DNA from: Asterias rubens
Taxonomy: Eukaryota > Echinodermata > Asteroidea > Forcipulatida > Asteriidae
DNA: 64,000 nt
Direction: 5' to 3'
Assembly (NCBI RefSeq): GCF_902459465.1
Contig: NC_047076.1
Location: 4,415,488 to 4,479,487, forward strand
Part shown: positions 35,087 through 48,100 of the stretch, piece after piece
Layout of the letters: each line of letters starts with the position of its first letter
Numbering within the stretch: position 1 is the stretch's first letter
Notes under the pieces: model-generated
Seen by the model: the letters and a program-made list of their open reading frames with translations, nothing else
Databases searched by the model: none
Told to the model about the DNA's origin: nothing
Translations under genes and position numbers: made by a program

Positions 35087-38000
35087 ATGGTGGAGACAGC
35101 AGTGCGACCTTACGGTGATCTCCGTCTTCACCTTCAAACCGACACAAATGCTGGACCAAACAGCATCCAACAAGTGGTTTTAAATCGCCAGCAACGTCAG
35201 ATGAAGTTCCCACATTTACGCGGCCGATGGGACGTGGACAGTTTCCAGTGGCACTCCAGCCCCAACTTGGTGAAGTACCACGACGACACGCTGGCCCCAT
35301 TGAGAGACAACGTCCCGACCATTGACCCGGTCTCTGGGTTCGTTTCCGCGGCCACAGACGTCGACCGTAACACAGGCATCAATCGTATCCCATCGTTACA
35401 GCAAGTTGACAATACCCCAAACACGGTCACACCGCAGTCTCCTCGCCCGACGACCACCAGAGCTCACAGGGGGAAGGAAAAGGAAAAAGATAATGGAACA
35501 TTTGAGGCAAAGAAACCTGTAACGCCGCACTTTTCTCGTGCAAGGTCTAACCCAGAGATGAGACTTGTGAGAAGCGAATCAGATGTGACACATGTATTGA
35601 ATGATCCTGGAACATGGGCAGGCAGGAAGATCAGTGACGGCTTCATTAGGGCGAAATTAGGAGGTTATTATTTGTTTTGATGAATTTATAATATAATGTC
35701 ACAAGTATTAAACTCGGATTCCATATTGAACTTAGAATAACATGAACTATATGCTGTAGTTGTATTGTAGTAGGCATGACCCTATTTTTTTGATGCCAAA
35801 TGACGAGTTACAATTTTATCATAAAGCCAAGAGTGCTTGTTGTAATGTATATATTGGTGAATACATGTACTTCTAGAACTATGAGGTTTGTTTTGCTATC
35901 ATCTCCAGGATGACAGCAAAACAAACCCCATACGCCTCTCTTAATATTTATGAATGAGGTACGTCACAATGCTAACTCAAAACGAGGCGATGGGTGCAGC
36001 CACTGCAAGTGATGGGGACAGTGCGCCCATAGCCTCATTTTGGATAAGAATTATGACGTCATGCATAAGTATTAAGAGAGGCGTATAGCTCTTGGAGTTT
36101 AGCAAAGCGTCAGTGGCACACTGAATTCAAACTTGAAGATCCCACTTGCGTGGATACACAGGGAATTCAAGCAGAAGCCATTATGCATTATCCTCCCCAA
36201 TGGTTCACAAAGCCTACTCCTAGAACTATGAGGTTCGCTCTGCCATGGTTGGGGTGAACCTAACAGCTCACAAGGAGTTCTCAAAGCCCAACCAGTTGGG
36301 GTGGTGGGTTAAGCCTCAACCAAGAACTGACATTACAAGTAGGCTTATGGAACTATGGGCTGATTGAGTTTTAATCAAGTTTTTCCTTTATTCAAATGTT
36401 TCTTTTGTCCATTTTAACAGGTTGGACGAGCAAAGAAGATCCGAGGCAAGCTGCTGCTGAACAAACACGAATTTGGAAACAGCTACATGAGCGGAATATT
36501 AAGAATCAAGTTAATGTAAGTCGAAAGATGGACAACTGCGTCATAGGGTGTCGTTATCGTGGCTTAGCGGATAAGAGCATTGGCCAAGCTCGGGTGTTTC
36601 TGTTCAGCAAAGTGTGGGTTCGAGTCCCGGTCATGACACTTTTGTCCCTGAGCAAGACACTTACATATAACTTTATTTGCTTATGGGTAAATTAGTACCT
36701 GTGAGTCTAGAGTTGGTTCTGGTGATTGATTAAGCTTATTTTAGTTTGATACATATTTGCGGCTATATTATACTCTCAAGGGTGCTGAGATGATTTGAGT
36801 AATGAAATAAATGGATCAGCGAAAATTGTTTGAGCGAATTTGAATAAGTAAATAATAATATTGCACATACTGTATTTATTTTTTTCTCTCATTGTTTAGT
36901 CTGTAGATCGATCCCCTGATTGGAAAGATGAAGCAGCTTTGAGATACGTCTACACATCGGCTGCACAGCGGTATGTTTACACTGTCATTACATTTCTTGT
37001 ATTGTGTTTTTTATTGAATGATTTTTATCAGCCTGATGAGGCCACTAGTGAAGTGGTGAAATGTCACTGAAAACTTTTTGGATTTGTTCTCCATTTTTCA
37101 TCCATATATTGGAATTGGTAAAATGAACATCTTTACTGAAGTTCTAATGGACATTCCTAATAATTCAATAAGAATTCATAAGTTGCATTTTTATAATGAA
37201 ATCATTGATTGGATATTTGATCAAGTAATTTATTGACTTTACACAGTGCCTCCGAAGATGTCAGCTGGGACAGCAAACTGGCCCCCAAGGTACTCCCTCC
37301 GGCCTCAACGTTAGAGTCACAAGCTGATGCAGTTTCCCATCGCTTTTCTGTCAACAAAAGATACGATCCAAATGCTGGGGAATGGCAGGTAAAACCCCCA
37401 AGCTTTTCTCGTGCAATCCAACTGTCGATCCAACTGAAATGGAGACAAAAATGGCCAACCAACTTGCAAAATAATCAACATGCTAAAAACATGAACATTT
37501 GCAGAATTATTCTGTATTGGATAGTCTTTTTTTTTTTTTTTTTTTTTCTTTTTTTGCAAGTTGCCAGACACACAAGGCCTGAAGGCCACTTCAAGGTGTG
37601 GGCTACAATTATTTCTTTCCACAGTCCATACAGTCCATACGGATGTAGGCTTGGATAGTGGCAGACCCATGCAAAATAATCATTGTTATTATTATTTGGA
37701 TTTGGGTCAATAAAAGATAACCCCACAGCTTTAAAATCACCAATGGAGTAATATTGAATGTCTTTATTTTATTTCACAGAATTTAGGAAGATCTTTTGAT
37801 TGGTTCCAAAAACGTGATGGCCACCATACAAGAGGACCCATTGATTTGTAAGTAAATTCAAGCATTCATGGTCAAAATAGAGAATGTTTTCTTAAGTCAG
37901 GGGTTTTGGGTATGGGGGCAGGGGTACGAAACCAAATTTGCTTGCTAACATCATCCTTCAATGATGCGTACGAGACAACTTTCCATCTCTGTATAGACAA

Positions 38001-39823
38001 CACTCAGTACATGCAAAGCCTAATATGCGCAGTGATGCACTCACTCACTTGAATGGCCCGTTTGGAAGTCTGGTCAACCATTGGTTCTACAGTATTCAAC
38101 ACTACATTGCCTTCCGCGTTTTCACTATAGTGTCACTGGTTCCCGTGTGCGCTTTACACATGGTACATGGAACAGGCTATTGGGACCACGGAATAAACCG
38201 TGGTCATGAGGCTGGTTCCAAATGGTCGTCCACAGTAGACAACCAATGGTCAACCAGCCTGGGTTCGAGTCAAAATAGTCAACCTTTAGTTAACCAGTGT
38301 GCACTCTCAAACTTGCTCTAGGTGACAGCAGACTTACCAGGTGAATTCATTTTTCACAGAATTGTGCACATGCTCAGAACAATGAAAACTTACCCGATAA
38401 GTATGCTGCCACCTATCATTACATAGTCTTCAATTCCCAGTGCTCACCAAAAGGTCTTTACTGGAATAAACTTTTGATCTGTGCAATTTTCTTGTTCTCT
38501 TGTACAGCTGTAGTCCACATAGAAAGAACAACCAGATTCCAAATTACACTGGTTGTATAGGAGGGGAAGGTGAGAGGGAAGACCCTCATAGATTCTTCAT
38601 ACCGTCGACTGAGCTTCGTACATTGGTTCCAAAGTACACTGAGACTGCCAGGTAAGGGTTTTTAAGTGTGCAAGATTAAACTGTTTGACCAAACTGATCT
38701 AAGTAGTTAATGCATTTCTTAGGTGACAATGTATCTGCTTTTTGTCATTCCAATCAGGTCTTTTTGTTGTTAGTTCCATAATAATAATAACAAGAGAAGT
38801 AAACAAATATAATAGATAAATAAGGCATAAAAGTAAATATGGAGGAATTGTGAAAATCAAAGAAGTTATAAGGAAGACATTAGTCTAGGGGTCGATTTCA
38901 GCTCAACCTAGTCCTAACTTAGGACTACTTCTAGGACTCTTTATGAGTTATATAAAAAAACAACTTGAGGCTAGTCCTAAGTTAGTTCGAGTATCACGCC
39001 CTAACTTGAGATAAGACTAGTCTTAACTCTTTGAAAAATCCACACCATGAACTTTTGAAATGCACCCTTTTGCTAATATGTCTGATTTGTTTTCTGTTCA
39101 CAGGCGTTCAAATATCCCAGGTTACACAGGATGTACTCACTGGTGCAGTGATGAGCCAGCTAATATGAATGTGGGCATCCCCCAACCACAGACCACAGCT
39201 AGAGTACACAGGTGAGCATTGAAAACATCATCTCAACTTTAATTCTTGTCGAATTGTTTTATATAGTTGTTGCAAAAGTCTGCCTGGAATTACCAAAGCA
39301 GGGGTCCAATGACCATGTGTCCTTTGTTCCCATCCCAACCACCCTCTATTCATTTCGCTTTCTGCGCGCATGAAAGTTTTGCATAAAGTTGGTTAAGGAG
39401 TTTTGTCAGTGGCCACATCAAAATACACCATCTGACCCATGACGATGCTCCTTATACAAATTGATGTGAAAACTATGCATACGTGCAAACCATGCATGCA
39501 AAAAATTAATCCCGGGCTAATGGTCATGCAACCCAGAGTGATTATATATAATCTTTTACCATTATTTAGATCACCGTAGCTTAGAGTGCTTAATTGAACA
39601 TTGTTCTTCAACAATTGCCCGCTTGCCTAGTGCCAGCTAAAACACAGATTTGTTATTTTGACCTCTCAAATTATTCTATTTTTTCAGGAGTTTACCTGCT
39701 CGCATGAACAGGTCTCCACATAAGCGTACATCGAGAATGTCGCGCATGGTCACGCTAGTACCCCCAGGAAACCCCTTCAACACAATCGATAGAGACCAGA
39801 GAACACTGGAGCAGTACCACTGA
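35087..39823 (+). CDS. SPATA48/SPMIP7-like protein, probable sperm axonemal microtubule inner protein (8 exons)
   Basis: Exons: 35087-35663, 36421-36515, 36900-36970, 37247-37388, 37780-37847, 38508-38651, 39104-39211, 39688-39823; 446 aa with consistent phases. The start ATG at 35,087 has context AACATGG. The N-terminal 190 residues are polar and basic with no recognised domain. The C-terminal half has two related motifs, IPNYTGCIGG and IPGYTGCTHW, and ends in MVTLVPPGNPFNTIDRD. From memory this matches spermatogenesis-associated protein 48 (C7orf72, renamed SPMIP7, about 440 aa), and similar YTG motifs occur in other axonemal inner proteins; I could not confirm this by search. There is no signal peptide, membrane segment or catalytic motif, which suits a structural ciliary protein. 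The exon 1 donor (G|GTTATT) is weak, but it is the only GT that keeps the frame into exon 2 (WTSKEDPRQAAAEQTRIWKQ). Another YTG-family ciliary protein remains possible. Confidence 0.6.
35869..35936. repeat. CTTCTAGAACTATGAGG fold-back
   Basis: Stem 'ggtttgttttgctatcat' and 'gatgacagcaaaacaaacc'. The flanking 'acgcctctcttaatatttat' recurs inverted at about 36,060-36,087 ('agtattaagagaggcgtata'), so an outer inverted pair surrounds about 140 bp. Confidence 0.7.
36215..36275. repeat. TACTCCTAGAACTATGAGG fold-back
   Basis: Stem 'gaggttcgctctgccatgg' and 'ggggtgaacct', a fourth member of the terminal-motif family, 346 bp from the third. Both are in intron 1 of the SPATA48-like gene. Confidence 0.6.
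36549..36720 (+). mobile_element. tRNA-derived SINE head (decayed)
   Basis: Matches the 32,728 head: 'gtggcttagcggataagagc', 'ggttcgagtcccggtcatga', then the 'cctgagcaagacacttac' tail type seen at 58,030. In intron 2 of the SPATA48-like gene. Confidence 0.65.
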
Positions 39824-42128
39824 AGAGGTTTACTGTTAGAGTAAGCAAGAATCAGGGCAGTCTGAGCCAGTCATCAGCACCTGGATGCCAGGAAACTTAG
39901 CACATCATCAATTTGCCTTGGATCATTGGCGCGTAGAGAAAATGCTGTCTTGTCATTAGGCTTATCAAATTTCCACTGCAGCTATTGATTGAAGACTTGT
40001 GAAGATTAATATCTTTACGTGCTCCGAGATCTTAATAATATGAATTTATGAGAAGTGATTTGTTCGAAAAGTTTGAAACTACACCAAATTACAGGCCTTG
40101 AATTACACCAATGGAGGCCATGGTCTTGGCCTTGGTGACCCTTCAAAAGTTTCTCATGGGACTTCAACATTTGCCAACAAAAGTGTCCTTTGCGAACTGA
40201 AAATGGCCATGCCCTCTTAAAGATGAAACTCCAGGTCTGATCTGTAAAGGGTCAATTGGGTTTACTGTGGGTTCCATGATGCCTTCAAAAAGATGGGTGT
40301 TTTTAGTGTGGGATTCCACAGAGACTTGTATATTTAAGCAAAGGGAGAAGCGCTTACAAAGGAATGGACATTTTTACCCAAATGAATGTTTAAAGAAGGA
40401 AGTCATTGAGTCAAGATTTCATTGACAGGTATTTTCTTTTTGTCGCTGTGCATGGGTGCTATTGGTATATCCCTGGGTTTTTAAACAGCAAGGTTTCCTT
40501 AAAAGTCCTAAAGTTATTTTTTGTATTGCTACTAATCATGAACAAATCTTGTTATGTACAATTAATCAAGCTAACAAAAGAAGGTATGCTCATAATTTGA
40601 CATGGGAGCCACTCAACATTTTAAATATAAAAGGGATTAATAGTACATGTATATTTTTTACATAAATGATGCTTTGTATCACAGTGTGCTTGAATATTTT
40701 ACCTCCAAATTTATTGGACGAAATCACAGTGTTTTATTTATTTTTCATTTTACACCAGATTTAACTAAGACCTTCATCATTAAGCGGCCATCTTGTTTAT
40801 CTCATTTCGTGGTGTGGTTTTAAAAAAAAAATAATCATAAATGCAACAAATACATAAGCCTATTATGGAAATAAGAAAATGATGGCCGCTGCTGCATGAG
40901 GATTGTTGAATTCATTTGAAGTGTTGTGACAAAAATAATAGCTATAACTGAATTTGTGACATCTATTTTCTTAATACTCCAAGTTTTATAGTCGAGGCTG
41001 GTTTTCATGGCAATACTGTATTTTAAATGGATGTGTAGCCTATGGGATAACATAAGATTTTGTGAATTTTAGTATTTTTATATTATCACTAAAAAACACC
41101 AACAAATCGCCTGGTAAACACAAAACATAGTAGGCTGATTAACAAAAGGCTACCTTTTAAAAGGGGAAAAATAATTATAGTAGGTTATTGGAAAATATCT
41201 TGTTGATACCTTTGTCCCTCATAACTAACTTGGCCAAAATGATTAATACATTGAAATTTATAGAATTTAATTGTACTTGTGTATGATGAACATTTTTCTA
41301 TTTTGCACTACACTGACCTGTGTTTTATCCACAGACTGGGTCTAAAATCATGGTTTTTGAGTGGGTTTTTTAATTATAAAAAATGATGCTAGGACTAAAA
41401 GAAAAAGACAAGGAATCAAATGAAAAATTATGCAATTTGTTAGTATTTATGAATTTAAAGTTTGAATTAACTGTATGTAAATTTTGAATGAACATTAAAT
41501 CAAGTCGGAATGGAAATTGATGTTGAATTGTGGGATATTACAATTTGTTTTCCCATGTTAATTCTTGATGTATCAGCCTTCGAGCTGTTTTCATCGAATT
41601 GTTTTTTTTTTTTTTTTTACAATTTCAATCAATATTCTAACTAGCACGTGCAACTCAAAAATGTCGTCTGCAAAATAAAAAAGCGCGCCAAAAATCATAG
41701 CCTACATTTTCATTGGCGAAAAGTTTTAGGCTGCTTTCACTTTTTTGAAGCCAGCTAGCTGGTACGCGCTGAGGTTTACAAACGCGCATACATGCCCAAT
41801 GCTATAATGTTCGTTTACCATTGACACAGTACATGCAGTGCATTCCAATCGGGCGTCCATACATTCATTACATACACGACCGTACACTCTGAACGAAAGT
41901 ACACACGCGCACGAAAACCCAAAGCAGACGACACACTTGCTCAGTGCCTCTTAACTCTCTACCATAAATAGCTCTTTGCTCTCTACTCATATCTTTGGTA
42001 TGTTTTAGTTAGTGAAACAAGGTCCTTTCTCTTTGGTGGTACTGACAGTACAGCATTTGCTGATTTGCCGGCAGTTTTAATGACTACAGTTCCTGTTTAC
42101 ACTTGGTATTTTTGAGTTGAACTTCATC
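39824..42128. other. 3' region of the SPATA48-like gene and intergenic DNA
   Basis: AT-rich with many stops. Contains a repeat of the 'ccttcaaaagtttctc' family (40,100-40,240), a YY1-like GCGGCCATCTTG near 40,785, a poly-T tract (41,603-41,619) and, near 41,640-41,960, a CG-richer stretch with repeated gcgcgc and acgcgc that may be the ZCWPW1-like promoter. Candidate AATAAA at 41,675. No further gene seen. Confidence 0.5.
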
Positions 42129-45100
42129 ATGTTCAAGATGATGGAAATAACACCAGAAGAGGTAGGGATTTTTTTCAATGAATTTACTTTTCATTTTTGT
42201 CAACGCATGCAGTGGTGGCGGTTTGTGCTACTGCAAAACAAGACAAGCGTACACTGTTCACTACAGCTGTTATTGTTTGTCATGTTTGACATTGATATAT
42301 TGTTGAACTGAAGCAAATTTGTGCATGGTATTTAATCATTAATTCTCTTTTCTGTGGGCATGGTCACAATGGTGGGCATCATTCATTCATGATCATGATG
42401 TTGCTTAGCCCTGCCCTTGGCCTAACCATGCTAACAATGTAAATCACCATCTCCCTTTTTTGTATTAAACTAAAAGTACAATGTAGATGTCAGTCAGCAC
42501 GGTCAGTGTCACTAGTCACAGAACATGCAGGACACTTAAAGGAACACGTTGCCTTGGATCGGACGAGTTGGTCTATAAAAAAGCATTTGTAACCGTTTTT
42601 TATAAAAAGCATAATGGTTGGAAAGATGTTTTAAAAGTAGAATACAATGATCCACACAAATTTGCCTCGAAATTGCGTGCCTTTCCTTTTACTGTGCGAA
42701 CTAACACGGTCGGCCATTTGTGGGAGTCAACAAATTTACTCCCATAATAAATGGCCGACCGTGTTAGTCGACGAGGTAAAAAAATAATAGGAAAACCGTG
42801 CAATTTCGAGGCATGTTTGTGTGGATCATTGTATTTTACCAAATATCTTTCCACCCATATGCACTTTATAACAAACGGTTACAAAGACCAACTCGACCGA
42901 TCCAAGGCAACGTGTTCCTTTAATATGCTACGGTTCTGCACATCAGCACAGGCTAGTGTAGTAATTATAGACCCCCATACTCCCATAGTAATTTTATTTA
43001 TTCTAAAGAGGGGCCCAGGGCCAGGCAAAAGTAGAGCAGAGGGCCAATTTATTTGGCACAAGCAAATATCCCTCCTTGCAAAAAAGTCCTATCTAAACTA
43101 AGGAGAAAAAAATGCCTAATTAGAATCTTAAAGGACTGCTTTAAAAGCATGTTAAGTCAATATAAGGCCTAGCTAGGATAGATAAGTCAAGATAAGGCCT
43201 TAGGTACTTATTAATATTAGATTTTTCGTCACTTCTTTGTCGATTCATGAATAAGATTCCTATTTTCTAAGAAGGCACCCCCTTAACTTCTTAAGCCTAT
43301 AGTTTCTCAAAGTCAAAGAAGGGTTAAGACTATAATGGCAACAGCTTTTTTAACAAAGGCTCTTTATATTCTAGATCACTGCTCTGCCTATAGACAATAT
43401 TTTTGTGCGAGTTATTCACTGATCGAGAGGCGCTACCCTTCATAAAAAAAACCATAATAAATAAAAAAATAGGCCTATGTGCTAAGGATTAGTTTTTAAT
43501 CTGTTGCAGGTGAAGGAGCTATCTTGGGTGCAATGTGAAGACGAAGCTTGTCTGAAATGGAGACGGATTGACCGGGAAGAGGTGACCAGCCTTGAGAACA
43601 AATCCTGGTTCTGCCATATGAACAGTGACCCAAAACACAACAGGTCAGTTGGTTGCTTACTTGCCTAAAGGCATTGGACACATTTGGTAATTTTCATAGA
43701 CCAGTTTTCTCTCTTGGTGTATCCCAACATGCATAAATTAGAGCCAAGTAAGAAAAGAAGACAGTCAAGGAGATTCAGTTTTAGTGTGAGGAGAACCCCA
43801 GAGAACTATTCTAGGGAAAATCCATGCAGTCAAATAGGGACTGAAAACCCAATCCACAATTTACATGTAGTATTCGCGATGGGATTCGAACCAGTGTTCC
43901 AGCGGTGGAAGGCGAGGCACACCCCTACACCAACCTGACTGCATTATCAATCTATTGCTCAATCATTACACTTCCATGATCTTTCCTTTTTATCTTAGAT
44001 GTGAGGACCCAGAGGAAGATCACAGGCGAACGATTCAGACAGCCAACAAATGTGGCTACCGTTACATCTTTAGTCAACTACCCAAAGGCTCCCTAGTCTG
44101 GGCTAAGATGACAGGTCATGTCAGGTCAGCTCTATACTTAATTATCTTTTTCAGTTACTTACTTATTTATTTACATACTTATTTTGCACCTGCGGCAAAC
44201 AATTTGCTGCAATGCATCTTGGGAATTAAAAATTAGTTGCAACCAGTGTCAAAGTCGCAACTAGTTGAGGCACTACTAGTCGAGTAGTAAATTTCACTAG
44301 TCGCCCAGGCTTATTCCATTACGAGTATCAGGTCTGATGTTGAGCAATGACATAAAAACATGAATTTCCCTGTATACAGATGGCCAGCAATCTTATCGGA
44401 AGACCCGGCTACTGGAGACTATTCCGTTATCAATAATGAGACTGGGACGCCTACCGAGTATCACGTTGAGTTCCTTGGACAACCTCAACACTCCCACTGC
44501 TGGGTGCCAAGCGGAAATGTTGATGTCTACGGGTCCTCATGCTCTTACCCCAAGCCACAAAGGGTATGAGAAAATTACCAATTTATCTTCATAGGCACTA
44601 GACACATTTTGGTAATATTCAAAGACCACTATTTTCATGTGGTGTGTCCCAACATTTGCATGAAAAAAGCATGGTGAGAAATGACTTCCTCTAAAGTAAA
44701 GAGGTAATTTCTCACCCAAAATATTTGAATCTGAGAAAGACTTTCGGCCCGACGCCTTTCTCAGGCATTTGCGAGCACAACTGTTCAACAAGGGTTTTTT
44801 CTTTCATTATTCTCTTGCAGCTAAAACCAAAATTTATATTCTTTATCCCCGATGCAAATTTAACATCTATTAAATCTGGGTTACATACACAAACCTAATA
44901 TCTTAGTATGTCCTTGTATTTTCAAGAGTATTTGAACAAATTCCTCCTTACTTCCTGTTTACCTGATCCTAAATCAATTAAGTTTTCAAATATTTTGTTT
45001 TATTTTATTTAAAGAGTACCAAACGAGGCAAGAAGTCCGTAGCCATGTCTGCATACATTTTGAAGAAGAGTGAGCAATACATCAAGAACTTACATGCATC

Positions 45101-48100
45101 TATGGATGAAGCTGAGCTCATTAAGTCTCTTAGTAATGAAGAGAGGTGGATAAAATGTGTCTTTCGTTATAAACCAAAGACGGAGGCAGCTGAACATCTC
45201 AACAAGCCAACAGGTAGCCTACATGTTAATGGTGTCGTCTAAACTTTGCAATATTTTTCAGATTGTTTAGAGAATACTTTTTTTTAAAGACCCCCCCCAA
45301 AAGTTGTAGTTACTGTGCATGAATATAGACGATGTGACCTACATGTATGTTTACATTCAAACCGACCTCTGTTGACAAAACACTGTATATGTCATGTTTC
45401 GCCGGGCAAAAAAGATGCGTAGTCATGGTAAGATTGCATACTTTCTAGCTGGCTGCCAAAACACAAAGGTTTTGCCCGGCGGTATGCGCGCAAATCATGT
45501 TATGATTTTTGAGTGATGTCAGAGGTCACATCGTCTGTATGTAGCGTGTCATTGCTGGCCGAGAGGTTTAGCGCACAGGACTGGAGCTCTGGTGCTTCTG
45601 ATTGGCAGAGTTTGGGTTTGAGTTGTACTCATAGACCTTATCGCAAATACCAATGCGCAAGCGCAGACTGTTGAATGAGGTGCATTGTGGGATATATATG
45701 GATCAAATTTGGATACCAGCAAGACCACAATGCACCTAATTCCAAGCTTTACGCGCGCGCCCCGGTATTTGCGAAAAGGTCTATGCCACTTCTAAATTGT
45801 GTCCTTAGGGATTGTGTGTAATTGGAACCCACTGTTTGTTTTAGTCCTTTATAGTTGTACGTGTAGATATTTTATACCAAAAAACTAACTTGCAAAATTT
45901 TAATTTCAAAAAGTGGAGGAGTTTTTGAGATATGGAGTGGTTATCATGCAGGTAGAATAATCTGCAATTGGGATACACAGTGTAACATTAGTGCAAGGCT
46001 CTTGGATTATTGGATATATGCATATTGTTTTGTTCAGGTTATGAATTGCATATTTGTTTTGTTTTTTTTGAATATTTTGTGAACTAATTCAAATGACCCT
46101 ACAGAGGAACAGAAAGAAAAACGGCCAACTCAACAAAATGATGTGGTTAACCCAGCAGTGAAGAAAAAGCGAGGAAGACCGCCGTCCAAACCTAAGGAAA
46201 TCAGAGAATCCAAAACAACAGGCAAATCTACACATACAAAGAGACCGGTAAGAAAAAATTTTCTTCTGCAGAACTATCAAGGTCAAGTAAATGAAGACCC
46301 TCAAAACCACAGTTGGTTATTCTGATTGTCGCAACAGAAATAAGCCGAAATAAAAAAAAAAAAACTCATGGCAAACCAGAGATCGGAATCGTTATTTTTG
46401 TTTTTGGATATGACAGAATTTGGCCAATAGGCCAACATTTTGTTGTAAACATGTTGGATGTATTGAAAACAAAACGATGGAAATGAAGTTACTCTTCTTA
46501 GGGCCACTGATTTTCCGTTTCAGAAAAGTGCAAATTCCGTTTGGCAAAAACATGAATTCCGTTTCAGGCACAAAAAATTCCGTTTCATGTTTTTTTAATT
46601 AGATAAAAGGTTGTTTAATACCCAGGGACACACTTATAAAAAACAATTTGAGATAAGCTGCACTGTTGACTTCGTAAAATGTTCATTTCGACTTCTTAAA
46701 ACCATAGATGTACCTCCCCTTAAAGGTTTGATATCGTTTGTAGATCAAAGTTTTTGGCCATGACATGAGACCCTACTCACTGTGAATGAAGATGTATGTA
46801 ATATAGTTTACTAGCCCTGTAGAGGCTAGAATTTAAGGAATTCCCAATCTTTGTTTTCTTTTAACTGTTTGCGTTATTTTTTTGGCTACTGCAGAAGACG
46901 GTATCTTTCCCTCAGCATCCAGAGTTTCTGCATAAAGCATCTCATGAACCTTCACTGACATCTTCAGATGATGACTCCACTCCTCAATTAGTACCTGAGC
47001 TTATCACCACTAAAGAGGAGCGCCTTCAAGCTGATATCAAGGTATGGCTAATTCATTCAGGTAAAAAAAAAACATTTTAACGGCTTGATGTTTCGACCCT
47101 AGCACAAAATCACAAACCACAAACCAGTTAAGGAGGAGCACCTCTAAGCTGATATCAAGGTATGGGTAATTCATTCATTGTCAAATGTTTGTACTTGTAA
47201 TTGTTTTCCTGACCAGGGTTTAGGTACTTTTTGTATGACACAAAACACAATGTTCACAGATTTCCATTTAATTTACGCAGGTTGAAGATAATGGTAGTAG
47301 AAACCTTCCCTTAAAATATTACTTGTGATGTGTTTTAGTTTTTGAGAATTGAGCAAAACAATTTCACAAAAATAATTTTGTCTCGGGAGAGTACAGAGTT
47401 GCTAAGTACAAAGTATTTACGCGACTCTCCTAAAAACAGTCTTTTAATATTTGAGTGAGAAATTACCTCTAACTCAAATACTCTGTTACTTCAGAAGGAG
47501 CCGTTTCTCACAATGTTTTATAATATCGACAGCTCTCCATATTACTTTTAGTATTGCCCGTTATCAAGTAAGTGTTTATGAAAACTTTTACAAATGAGTA
47601 ACTACCAATAGTGTTTAGTGCCTTTAAAGACTAATTCCTGTTCCTGTATATTTATCCCTTCACCAGCTTCTAAGAAAGGCAGAGGAGAAGTTTGAACAAC
47701 GGCTGCACAGATTTTCACAACGTCATGGGATACCAGTGAAAAACAGTAGGCCCAATTGGCAAGGGCGCCAGGTCAGTCCCTACCAGGTCTATATGGCAGT
47801 GCAGGAGCGAGGTGGCTACAATATGGTAAGCTACAGGTGTAGTCTTTTGCCCTTACATTATCAGGCTAACTTCTTTGTTGCCCCTTGTATTGGCCTTAGT
47901 GCCCATTCAAAAGTTTCCCCATAGACTTTCCCAAGGTTTTCCTTTGGAAGTGCCCTTTTTGCAAAGTGAAATTGGCCTTGCCCTCTCTAAAATGAAATTC
48001 CAGGCCTGCATTATGTCCCGTCCACTTAAACAACTGCCCTCTCAAGTGACATTGGACAGGTTCATATCAAACATAGCTTGAAAATAATTATCTGCTAAGC

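Noticed and set aside
34953-35300. 115-aa minus-strand ORF across the SPATA48-like start
   Set aside because: Antisense shadow of exon 1.
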